A DNA stretch of 7,172 nucleotides from Pseudomonadota bacterium (GCA_030673265.1 DAOVJK010000152.1:1-7172), one strand, 5' to 3'. Positions 1 through 5,694 are shown, counted from the stretch's first letter. Translations and numbers: made by a program. Notes: generated from the sequence alone by a model not told the origin.

Positions 1-417
1 TTCAGAAGTAATATGTTTTTTTAGCATATAGGCAAGCACTTCTTTTTCCGTGACTATGACCTTGTCCTGGATTTCACTCTTCAGTAGTGAGGTAAGATAC
101 ATGACATCAGCGTCCATACTTCGAGCATTGTGATTAGTGATAACGGTGTTTTTTTTATCTACGGTCTGTTTAGCGTGCTCAAGCAAAAGTGTACGATTGA
201 TGAAGGCGTCTGCCAACTTTCGCAAACCCTCTTTATCACGCAACCACGATTTGTAGTTACTGCCAGCGACATTTTTTACGTAAGCTGTCAGAGTCTCAAC
301 AGTGATGTTCTCATCATCAAGCGAGGCAACTATGTTTTCGTTGTCGCCATAGGCGGTCACCGAAAAGGTAAAAGTAGCAAGAAGAACCAATGCAGCGGTT
401 ATGGTTTTTTTCATCAT
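1..417 (-). CDS. Periplasmic SurA/PpiC-type peptidyl-prolyl isomerase, N-terminal part (runs off left edge)
   Basis: The minus strand from 417 stays open through 139 codons to the window edge, so this is the N-terminal part of a longer gene. The protein begins MMKKTITAALVLLATFTFSV, a clear signal peptide with cleavage likely around residues 22-24, so it is exported. From about residue 27 it has the SurA/PpiC-type chaperone pattern: a short beta stretch (VASLDDENITVETLTAYV), then helices with LRKLADAFINRTLLLEHAKQ, as in the SurA_N region before a parvulin domain. The catalytic parvulin domain would lie outside the window, so isomerase activity is inferred. The first of two adjacent ATGs is chosen because an AGGAG at 428-432 sits 10 bases upstream. 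It lies 100 bases downstream of the octaheme cytochrome on the same strand, which suggests a folding role for that cytochrome; pairing of an octaheme cytochrome with a prolyl isomerase is known from mcc sulfite-reductase clusters. A SurA-like general chaperone is the alternative. Confidence 0.8.
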   Translation of the reverse strand, partial: MMKKTITAALVLLATFTFSVTAYGDNENIVASLDDENITVETLTAYVKNVAGSNYKSWLRDKEGLRKLADAFINRTLLLEHAKQTVDKKNTVITNHNARSMDADVMYLTSLLKSEIQDKVIVTEKEVLAYMLKKHITSE

Positions 418-427
418 GGAACCAGTA

Positions 428-432
428 CTCCT
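428..432 (-). promoter_or_regulatory. Ribosome binding site of the prolyl isomerase gene
   Basis: AGGAG on the minus strand, 10 bases before the first of two tandem ATG codons. It supports the outer ATG at 417, since the inner one would be 13 bases away. Confidence 0.55.
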
Positions 433-476
433 GGGCATAAATCTAATATTACTCTAATAGATCAGGTGATAGGTAA

Positions 477-500
477 CGCGGGAGAGTCGTCTCTCCCGCG
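477..500 (-). other. Perfect 10-bp GC-rich hairpin between cytochrome and isomerase genes
   Basis: CGCGGGAGAG, a TCGT loop, then CTCTCCCGCG form a perfect 10-bp stem 18 bases after the cytochrome stop codon. On the transcribed minus strand the stem is followed by TTACCTATCACC, which is not a U-tract. A classical intrinsic terminator for the cytochrome mRNA is therefore not well supported. The T-rich side (CTATTTTCTT) is toward the plus strand, where no gene ends here. It more plausibly protects the 3' end of the abundant cytochrome mRNA or partly attenuates the downstream isomerase gene. Confidence 0.6.
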
Positions 501-517
501 CTATTTTCTTTACCCGG

Positions 518-2119
518 CTACTTGATCTTTTCTTCGGCCGGTGATGGTGATGGCAGGTTGATATTGATTGCTCTACTCAAAGGTGAATTCGGATCTTTCA
601 GATTCAGCTCTTTAGCTTTGCGCTCATTGTATGGGCCGTAAAGTGGATGTGAACCATACTTGGTACCGTCGTAGTGGTCCTTGTTGTTGTAGCGTTCCAT
701 CCAACGATCCCAAGCAACCTTGGTGAGGAAGCCTTTTTTATACGCCTGCTCCACGTTAGCCTGAACCTTCGCCCAATAATTAGGGATGTACTGCTGAGTT
801 GTATTAACAGCCTGCTGCTCTTTGGTGGCTATTGAATAAACGCCCCCGGGGAAATCGTAGAGTTTGTAGGTGAAAAACTTGGCTGGAGAGTCAGATTCGG
901 CAATCTTCTTGGCTTCCTTGACGCCATGCTCCGCACCCCAATTGATCATTTCCTGCATGTCATGTTGCAGTTCCCAGACGCCGTGCCACTGAACATAGTC
1001 AGCACCGCCCATGGCCGCACCGTGACGGAAACGCCGACCTTCATGGTGCCAACCGTTATACATCATCTCCGAAGCGGTGGTGTACCAGCCAGCATTGATG
1101 ACCAGATGTGATTGAGCTTTTTCCTTGCCGTCATTGAAGGTTTCCTTGAGTGGCTTAATCAACCCTTCTTTGACATAGAGTTTGACCCATTTGAGAAATT
1201 CGCGGCGAATTTCATTGTACTGCAGGTTCACGAGATCATAAGCGAGGAAGTGATCTTTGATGAAAGTCGGGGCATGGCAGTTAGCACAGACTTTCTGCAT
1301 ACGCTGGGTTTTATCTTGCCAACTGCCGAGCTCTTCTTCAAACCAGATTGTGCGATAGGACCAGGGCGCCTGAGATTCCCAACCCAGACGTTCGGAGACG
1401 TTATGGGTTGATTTCATGCCAGGAACGGCGTCCATATGACAAGTGGTACAGACTGGTGCCTCAATGGGGATATTTTTTTGGTCTTCCGAGCGATAGGAGA
1501 GATCCCATTCATCACCTTTGGCAGCATAGATGTTGCCATGCTTCGATTCGTTGTAGATTTCGATATGTGGATGATCCGGGCCGAGGTGACATTCACCGCA
1601 GGTTTGAGGCGTACGAGCAACCTCGATAGAGAAACTGTGCTTGGGGTGACACGCATCGCACTCGCCAACCGAGCCATCAGGCCACTGGTTGGAGATATTG
1701 TGACAGGATTCACAGCCTTGCTTGGTGCCAACGATAGGCTCGAAAATGGCACGATCAGCAGGGGCATAGAGCCAGAATTGATAAGCATGCTTCGACTTTG
1801 TGTGTTCGGTTACTTCTTTCTCGTGACATTGGGAACAGTCTTTTGGGGTTGGGTAGAGTCCAATGGTGAAGCCGTTATGCTCAAATGCATCAAATTCGCC
1901 CTTTTCTGCCTGGTGACAAGAAAGACATCCTACACCGTTTGCGGCATGCTTGGAATTTTCCCACATTTCGATCATTTTGGGTGCCATCCCATTCTCCAAA
2001 TGGCAAGTAATGCACTTTTTCGTGTCTTTGTCGATATCGATAGCTGAAGCACTGTTTATACACAGCAAAACTGCCAGTGTTGTTGACAGCAAAACAACTG
2101 AAAAATTAATCTTTTTCAC
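518..2119 (-). CDS. Octaheme c-type cytochrome, hydroxylamine oxidoreductase family (HAO-like)
   Basis: An exported 533-residue multiheme cytochrome. Residues 1-26 are a signal peptide ending SASA, before IDIDKD. Eight CXXCH motifs bind c-type hemes at Cys 36, 65, 95, 136, 154, 174, 224 and 278 (CITCH, CLSCH, CSQCH, CESCH, CDACH, CGECH, CTTCH, CANCH), the octaheme HAO count. GPDHPHIEIYNESKHG after the sixth motif carries the Asp-His pair (D182-H183) that fits the HAO active-site pair. The C-terminal half is a heme-free helical region with RHGAAMGGADYVQWHG (365-380), also family-like. Length is slightly under that of nitrifier HAO. There is no C-terminal membrane helix, so it should be soluble periplasmic. 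HAO relatives in anaerobes probably reduce nitrite or hydroxylamine to ammonium; direction and substrate are inferred. The start is the GTG at 2119, with AGGAGG six bases upstream and a proper signal peptide directly after it; a longer frame from ATG 2203 would add 28 basic residues that look untranslated. No CX15CH motif is present, so it is not typical MccA sulfite reductase. No membrane quinol oxidase partner is seen nearby. Confidence 0.9.
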   Translation of the reverse strand: MKKINFSVVLLSTTLAVLLCINSASAIDIDKDTKKCITCHLENGMAPKMIEMWENSKHAANGVGCLSCHQAEKGEFDAFEHNGFTIGLYPTPKDCSQCHEKEVTEHTKSKHAYQFWLYAPADRAIFEPIVGTKQGCESCHNISNQWPDGSVGECDACHPKHSFSIEVARTPQTCGECHLGPDHPHIEIYNESKHGNIYAAKGDEWDLSYRSEDQKNIPIEAPVCTTCHMDAVPGMKSTHNVSERLGWESQAPWSYRTIWFEEELGSWQDKTQRMQKVCANCHAPTFIKDHFLAYDLVNLQYNEIRREFLKWVKLYVKEGLIKPLKETFNDGKEKAQSHLVINAGWYTTASEMMYNGWHHEGRRFRHGAAMGGADYVQWHGVWELQHDMQEMINWGAEHGVKEAKKIAESDSPAKFFTYKLYDFPGGVYSIATKEQQAVNTTQQYIPNYWAKVQANVEQAYKKGFLTKVAWDRWMERYNNKDHYDGTKYGSHPLYGPYNERKAKELNLKDPNSPLSRAININLPSPSPAEEKIK

Positions 2120-2125
2120 GGTAAA

Positions 2126-2131
2126 CCTCCT
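2126..2131 (-). promoter_or_regulatory. Strong ribosome binding site deciding the GTG start of the octaheme cytochrome
   Basis: AGGAGG on the minus strand, spaced six bases (TTTACC) from GTG 2119. It is a near-perfect Shine-Dalgarno sequence and fixes the start well inside the longest possible open frame. Confidence 0.85.
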
Positions 2132-2199
2132 AATTTTTAGTGAACGTCTAATAAGGGTAAGACAACATCTCCGAACCACAATTTTCCCTGAAGAACAGC

Positions 2200-2216
2200 C
2201 CAATTAATAAAATTGG
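2200..2216 (-). other. Small inverted repeat in the cytochrome mRNA leader
   Basis: CCAATT, a five-base loop, AATTGG: a perfect but AT-rich 6-bp stem in the predicted 127-base leader of the cytochrome transcript. It could be a weak mRNA hairpin or a protein-binding dyad. It is short enough to be chance. Confidence 0.3.
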
Positions 2217-2255
2217 CAAAAGATATTAAACAAATAGCCTTCGTCAACACTAATA

Positions 2256-2272
2256 TAGCACATTGCATGCCA
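2256..2272 (-). promoter_or_regulatory. Sigma-54 (-24/-12) promoter candidate for the octaheme cytochrome
   Basis: On the minus strand TGGCATG-CAAT-GTGCT matches the RpoN consensus TGGCACG-N4-TTGCW at 10 of 12 defined positions, with exact GG-N10-GC spacing. Transcription would start near 2246, leaving a leader of about 127 bases before GTG 2119. It is supported by the NtrC-family, GAFTGA-bearing activator encoded divergently and by paired dyads centred about 85 and 118 bases upstream of the predicted start, the usual enhancer distance. Confidence 0.7.
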
Positions 2273-2289
2273 CCAATAAAACCACGTGA

Positions 2290-2302
2290 CATCAGAACCT
2301 TA
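2290..2302 (+). promoter_or_regulatory. IHF-like site between the enhancer pair and the cytochrome promoter
   Basis: CATCAGAACCTTA matches WATCARNNNNTTR except at the first base. It lies between the paired dyads and the -24 element of the cytochrome promoter, where IHF bends DNA in many sigma-54 systems. The consensus is degenerate, so position is the main support. Confidence 0.3.
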
Positions 2303-2322
2303 GAGAACTCGCCCCCGCAAGT

Positions 2323-2338
2323 GCTACCGAAAGGTAAC
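2323..2338 (-). promoter_or_regulatory. Enhancer-like dyad, copy 1 (inverted)
   Basis: GCTACCGAAAGGTAAC on the plus strand; on the minus strand it reads GTTACC-TTTC-GGTAGC. It matches copy 2 at all 12 positions outside the four-base spacer. Each copy contains the internal dyad TACC-N4-GGTA, as expected for a dimeric Fis-type DNA-binding domain. It is the probable binding site of the neighbouring NtrC-family regulator (inference). Confidence 0.65.
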
Positions 2339-2356
2339 ATTGCATTTGACCCACAG

Positions 2357-2372
2357 GTTACCACATGGTAGC
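2357..2372 (+). promoter_or_regulatory. Enhancer-like dyad, copy 2 (direct)
   Basis: GTTACC-ACAT-GGTAGC. Its centre is 34 bp from that of copy 1, which is present in the opposite orientation. Conservation of all 12 arm positions while the four spacer bases diverge argues for selection on protein contacts rather than a simple duplication. Confidence 0.65.
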
Positions 2373-2401
2373 ATCAGCCATGCCTAATTTGTCAAATACA
2401 A

Positions 2402-2414
2402 AATCAAACTTTTT
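2402..2414 (+). promoter_or_regulatory. IHF-like site between the enhancer pair and the kinase promoter
   Basis: AATCAA-ACTT-TTT matches WATCARNNNNTTR at all but the last base and continues into a T-run. It sits between the dyad pair and the plus-strand sigma-54 candidate, mirroring the IHF-like site on the other side. Confidence 0.3.
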
Positions 2415-2426
2415 TTTATTTACGCT

Positions 2427-2444
2427 CTATCCACCGGTGAATAG
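2427..2444. promoter_or_regulatory. 18-bp near-perfect palindrome, possible operator
   Basis: CTATCCACCGGTGAATAG pairs with itself at 8 of 9 positions. It differs from the GTTACC dyads and lies just upstream of the kinase-operon promoter candidate, centred about 61 bases before the predicted start. It could bind a second regulator; no family can be named. Confidence 0.4.
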
Positions 2445-2470
2445 CCGCTTGAACACGAACAACCACCTCT

Positions 2471-2486
2471 CGGCCCTATATTTGCA
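2471..2486 (+). promoter_or_regulatory. Sigma-54 (-24/-12) promoter candidate for the kinase/regulator operon
   Basis: CGGCCCT-ATAT-TTGCA has the exact GG-N10-GC spacing, a perfect TTGCA -12 box and a weaker -24 box (9 of 12 consensus positions). Transcription would start near 2497, 44 bases before the kinase ATG. The same dyad pair lies about 132 and 166 bases upstream, so autoregulation is plausible. It is less certain than the cytochrome promoter. Confidence 0.5.
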
Positions 2487-2540
2487 TGTTCAAATATCAT
2501 AAATATTTAGACTCTCGATTTTAAACTGGAAACATTAAGA

Positions 2541-4085
2541 ATGCGCCTCAGAACGAAATTATCCATTCTGGTCAGTATTATTGTCATCCTGAGTTTCGGG
2601 ATCACATTTTACCGCACCTCATCTTTTCAAAACGAACTGGTGATCAGCCAGACCGAGAGACAGGCCAGGATGCTGGCCCAACAAATCCTGTTGACCAGGC
2701 AATGGGTCGCAGACCATGACGGGCTCTATGTCATTAAAAAGTCCGGGGTAGTCAGCAATCCCTTTCTGAAAGGCAGCGATATCCAAGACCAGCAAGGACA
2801 AGTCTACGTCAAGCGCAATCCGGCCATGGTGACCAGAGAACTGTCCGAATATGCCAGACAGGCTGATTTTTGCCGTTTCCGGGTGACCAGCCTTAAACCG
2901 GTCAATCCCGATAACGCCCCAAACGAATTTGAACGGCAGGGGCTACTGGATTTTGAGAAAGGCCGGGAAGAGTTGATTGGTATCGTGACGGCTGAAGAGG
3001 GACGGTTATTAAGATATATGATTCCGCTCTCAGTTGAAGAATCGTGCCTTACCTGCCACGCAAGACACGGCTATCATGTTGGGGATATCCGTGGCGCCTT
3101 GAGCCTGGAGGTGCCCATCGCCTGGGCCGATAATGCCATTGCCGCCAACAACAGATTATTACTGGTCATCGGCGCTATCACCATTCTGGTGACGGCCATG
3201 ACTATCTTCCTGCTGATCGACTTTATCATAGTCCGTCGCCTGGCCCTGCTATCAAAAGCCATGGGTGTTTTCCCAGCCCAAAACATATCCAGCCTGGATC
3301 TCCCTTCGGGCAACGACGAAATCGGTGAACTATCAAGTAATTTTTCGAAACTCGGCGACAGGCTACTGACCTCACAAGTCGAGTTGCATCGAGCCAGAGA
3401 GCAGATGTTCCAACACGAAAAGATGGCCGCAATCGGCCAGTTGGCGGCAGGGATAGCCCATGAAGTCAACAACCCCCTCAGCGGGATGCGCAATTGCGTT
3501 AAAAGCCTCCAGGAAGACCCTGAAAACGTGGAAAGGCGGGAGCGTTACCTTGGCCTGATCGACAAAGGATTGCAACGAATCGGCCAGATTGTCCGCCAGC
3601 TCCTCAACTTCAGCCGCAAAGAACCACTCCGTCTCAGCCAGATTAAAATTGACGAAGTAATCAGGGAATGCTTTGAGCTCCTTGATTACCAGCTAAAAAA
3701 TATCGATCTCAACCTTGATCTCAACCTGAGCGCGTCCCAACTGGTTGATGCCGGAGCCCTCAAGCAGGCCTTACTGAACATCGGTTTGAATGCCGCCCAA
3801 TCAATGCCGACCGGTGGCACCCTTACTATCAACAGTAGAGAGACCGCTGAACAGGTGACCCTGTCAATCACCGACACCGGGACTGGCATAGAGCCTGATG
3901 ATATAGACCATATTTTCGAGCCATTCTTCACCACCAAGAGTCAGGGCGAAGGGACGGGTCTCGGCTTATCGGTTTCTTTCTCGCTGATAAAAAGAATGGG
4001 GGCCAATATCTCCGTTGAGAGCGTAAAAGATGAGGGCACCACCTTCAAAATAGAAATCCCCAAAAACCCCGATATTACAATTTAA
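2541..4085 (+). CDS. Heme-binding sensor histidine kinase (DUF3365-type periplasmic sensor)
   Basis: A membrane sensor kinase of 514 residues that would phosphorylate the adjacent response regulator. Transmembrane helix 1 is at about 8-25 and helix 2 at about 204-228. The periplasmic region between them has the DUF3365/Tll0287-like pattern (RQWVADHDGLYVIK, SNPFL, FRVTSLKPVNPDNAPNEFE). It ends in a c-type heme motif, C169-LT-C172-H173, followed by ARHGYHVGDIRGALSLEVP. A HAMP-like linker (about 229-280) leads to the H-box GIAHEVNNPLSG with phosphoacceptor H307. The ATPase domain follows with its N-box (LLNIGLNAAQ, 411-420), G1 (DTGTGI, 445-450), F-box (FEPFFTTK) and G2 (GEGTGLGL, 469-476); all expected motifs are intact. 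Heme attachment is inferred from the motif and its periplasmic placement. The ligand is unknown: redox state, nitric oxide or nitrite/sulfite are possible. The gene is divergent from the octaheme cytochrome and 24 bases upstream of the regulator gene. The Shine-Dalgarno sequence (GGA at 2528-2530) is weak. Confidence 0.92.
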   Translation: MRLRTKLSILVSIIVILSFGITFYRTSSFQNELVISQTERQARMLAQQILLTRQWVADHDGLYVIKKSGVVSNPFLKGSDIQDQQGQVYVKRNPAMVTRELSEYARQADFCRFRVTSLKPVNPDNAPNEFERQGLLDFEKGREELIGIVTAEEGRLLRYMIPLSVEESCLTCHARHGYHVGDIRGALSLEVPIAWADNAIAANNRLLLVIGAITILVTAMTIFLLIDFIIVRRLALLSKAMGVFPAQNISSLDLPSGNDEIGELSSNFSKLGDRLLTSQVELHRAREQMFQHEKMAAIGQLAAGIAHEVNNPLSGMRNCVKSLQEDPENVERRERYLGLIDKGLQRIGQIVRQLLNFSRKEPLRLSQIKIDEVIRECFELLDYQLKNIDLNLDLNLSASQLVDAGALKQALLNIGLNAAQSMPTGGTLTINSRETAEQVTLSITDTGTGIEPDDIDHIFEPFFTTKSQGEGTGLGLSVSFSLIKRMGANISVESVKDEGTTFKIEIPKNPDITI

Positions 4086-4109
4086 CCACCAATTAAATGG
4101 ATCAGCAAA

Positions 4110-5450
4110 ATGGCTAGAATATTACTGGTTGAAGATGACGAGATTATGCGGATCACCCTTTATGATCGCCTGTGCGGCCTGGGGTTCACCGTTGATCAAG
4201 AGGACAATGGCAAAGATGCTCTGCACAGAATCAAAGACAGCATTTACCACTTGATAATTTCCGATATAAAAATGCCGGGCCTGGACGGCCTCGAACTGCT
4301 GAAACAGACCAGAATGCTGTCCCCGGCAACCGACACGATCCTGATGACTGCCTATGGCAGTGTTGAGGATGCAGCCCAATGTCTCAAAAATGGGGCAACA
4401 GACTATATTCTCAAGCCTTTTGACATGGATGACCTGACCATCCGGGTCAACCGGATCCTGGCCAATCAACAAATTAGAGCAAAATGTCTGTCCCTTGAAG
4501 AAGGAGCAAAGCCAACCCGGATTATCGGCAACAGCAAAGTCGTTACCGAAATGCAGGACCTGTTGACCCGGATAGCCGTCTCTGACTCCACGGTTCTGAT
4601 CACCGGCGAGTCGGGTACCGGCAAGGAACTGACCGCCGCCGCCATCCATTACCAGAGTAATCACGCCAAAGGCCCCTACATAAAAGTAAATTGTGGGGCC
4701 ATCCCCGAGAACCTCATCGAATCAGAACTGTTCGGCCACGAGAAAGGCGCCTTCACCGGCGCCACTTCGCGAAAAGCGGGCCGCTTTGAGATGGCGGATG
4801 AAGGCACTCTCCTGCTTGATGAGATCGGCGATCTCCCCCTGCAGATGCAGGTCAAATTCCTGCGGGTCCTGCAGGAAAAAGAAGTCGAGAGGCTGGGTGG
4901 CACCAAGGCATTTAAGGTTAATGTCCGAATTATCTGTGCCACCGCCAAGGACCTGCTCGAAGAGGTCAAGGCCGGAAATTTCCGGGAAGATCTCTTCTAC
5001 CGGCTCCAGGTCATTCCCGTCAAAGTCCCCGCCCTGCGAGAACGCAAGGAAGATATCCCTGAATTGTGCGATCATTTCCTTAAAGAGTTCAGCCTGATGC
5101 GCGGTATGCAGCTCAGTCTTTCCGCCGGAGCCATGAATTGCCTCAGCAATTACAATTTCCCGGGCAACATCAGGGAACTGCGCAACATAATCGAAAGGGC
5201 TTCAGTCCTGACCCAATCGCCGATTATCGACATTCTTGAGTTGCCCTGCGATCTGACCGGCAACGCCCCGCAATTGACCGATGAAACTTCTTCATGTAAT
5301 CTGGCGGAATCGGTGGCTGTAGCAGAAAAAAACTGCATCCTGAAGGCCCTGAGCCAAAGCGGAGGTAATAAGACCGAAGCTGCCGATTTATTGGGCATCA
5401 GCCGCAAAAATCTCTGGGAAAAAATGAAACTTCATCAACTGAAGCTTTGA
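4110..5450 (+). CDS. NtrC-family sigma-54-dependent response regulator
   Basis: A cytoplasmic transcription activator of 446 residues with three intact domains. The receiver domain (1-120) has the acidic pair D9/D10, phosphoacceptor D52, T80 and K102. The AAA+ domain (about 137-370) carries Walker A GESGTGKE (166-173), the sigma-54-contacting GAFTGA loop (213-218), Walker B LLLDEI (234-239), the arginine-rich FREDLFYRL segment (291-299) and FPGNIRELRN (350-359). The C-terminal Fis-type helix-turn-helix (about 402-443) contains GGNKTEAADLLGISRKNLWEK. It should dimerise on dyad DNA and remodel RNA polymerase-sigma-54 using ATP. It follows the heme-motif kinase by 24 bases in an evident operon. 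The two inverted dyads at 2323-2372 and the flanking -24/-12 promoters are its likely targets, namely its own operon and the octaheme cytochrome. The start ATG is preceded by a weak GGA at 4099-4101. Confidence 0.95.
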   Translation: MARILLVEDDEIMRITLYDRLCGLGFTVDQEDNGKDALHRIKDSIYHLIISDIKMPGLDGLELLKQTRMLSPATDTILMTAYGSVEDAAQCLKNGATDYILKPFDMDDLTIRVNRILANQQIRAKCLSLEEGAKPTRIIGNSKVVTEMQDLLTRIAVSDSTVLITGESGTGKELTAAAIHYQSNHAKGPYIKVNCGAIPENLIESELFGHEKGAFTGATSRKAGRFEMADEGTLLLDEIGDLPLQMQVKFLRVLQEKEVERLGGTKAFKVNVRIICATAKDLLEEVKAGNFREDLFYRLQVIPVKVPALRERKEDIPELCDHFLKEFSLMRGMQLSLSAGAMNCLSNYNFPGNIRELRNIIERASVLTQSPIIDILELPCDLTGNAPQLTDETSSCNLAESVAVAEKNCILKALSQSGGNKTEAADLLGISRKNLWEKMKLHQLKL

Positions 5451-5571
5451 GAGACCCTATTCGGCAAGACGATGTGCGACAATTTGCCACACTCAATAAT
5501 ATAAAATGATGTGATATAAAGAAAAAGCAACTAAGTGAAGCGCATGCTTTTCTTCACAGGATTTGTGAATG

Positions 5572-5606
5572 CCGTTTCTGTCGGCCTGACCTGCCGACGG
5601 AAACGG
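5572..5606. other. Long 14-bp hairpin downstream of the response regulator
   Basis: CCGTTTCTGTCGGC, a 7-base loop, then GCCGACGGAAACGG: a 14-bp stem with a single T-G wobble. It is the dominant structure in the 244 noncoding bases between the regulator and the NosL-like gene. No T-tract follows on either side, so it is not a standard intrinsic terminator. It may be a dispersed repeat, an mRNA-stabilising element, or a terminator needing another factor. A weaker structure (GTGAAG 5535-5540 with CTTCAC 5552-5557) lies just upstream. No convincing promoter for the next gene was seen in this stretch. Confidence 0.6.
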
Positions 5607-5680
5607 GGCTCACTGCCCAATCAACCGTTATTCCCTACCGCAAACTCAATTAAGATCTTACCGTAACCACTGGTACCTCT

Positions 5681-5687
5681 AAAGGAG
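5681..5687 (+). promoter_or_regulatory. Ribosome binding site of the NosL-like gene
   Basis: AAAGGAG, seven bases before ATG 5695. It is strong and fixes this start, which also opens directly into a signal peptide. Confidence 0.8.
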
Positions 5688-5694
5688 AATTCAA

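Larger units (their letters stand above)
2120..2540. promoter_or_regulatory. Divergent control region between the cytochrome gene and the two-component operon
   Basis: These 421 bases have no credible gene. A small minus-strand frame at 2137-2364 lacks a ribosome binding site and any recognisable protein character, and it overlaps the regulatory elements. From left to right the region holds the cytochrome leader with a small hairpin, a minus-strand sigma-54-type promoter (2256-2272), an IHF-like site (2290-2302), two inverted copies of a GTTACC-N4-GGTAGC dyad (2323-2338 and 2357-2372), a second IHF-like site next to a T-run (2402-2414), an 18-bp near-palindrome (2427-2444), and a plus-strand sigma-54-type promoter (2471-2486). 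The layout suggests shared, enhancer-driven control of both transcription units. Confidence 0.7.

Noticed and set aside
1436..2047. 203-residue plus-strand open frame
   Set aside because: It is antisense to the octaheme cytochrome over its heme-motif region, has no ribosome binding site and no recognisable protein character; a shadow frame.
518..2119. Assignment as MccA-type octaheme sulfite reductase
   Set aside because: All eight heme motifs are ordinary CXXCH with no CX15CH motif, and the DH pair and RHGAAMGGADYVQWHG block point to the HAO family.
2120..2203. N-terminal extension of the cytochrome to ATG 2203
   Set aside because: It would add 28 basic residues ahead of a complete signal peptide and would make the perfect AGGAGG before GTG 2119 coding.
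2137..2364. 75-residue minus-strand frame in the divergent control region
   Set aside because: No ribosome binding site, overlaps the promoter and dyad elements, and resembles no protein family.
2482..2509. TTGCAT-N16-TATTTA as a sigma-70 promoter for the kinase operon
   Set aside because: The -35 match is poor (3 of 6), and the same TTGCA fits better as a sigma-54 -12 box.
5484..5505. TTGCCA and TATAAA as a housekeeping promoter for the NosL-like gene
   Set aside because: The spacing is only 10 bases; the next TATAAA is 25 bases away.
5559..5572. GG-N10-GC pair upstream of the NosL-like gene as a sigma-54 promoter
   Set aside because: Only the invariant doublets and one more base match the consensus, and it runs into the start of the long hairpin.
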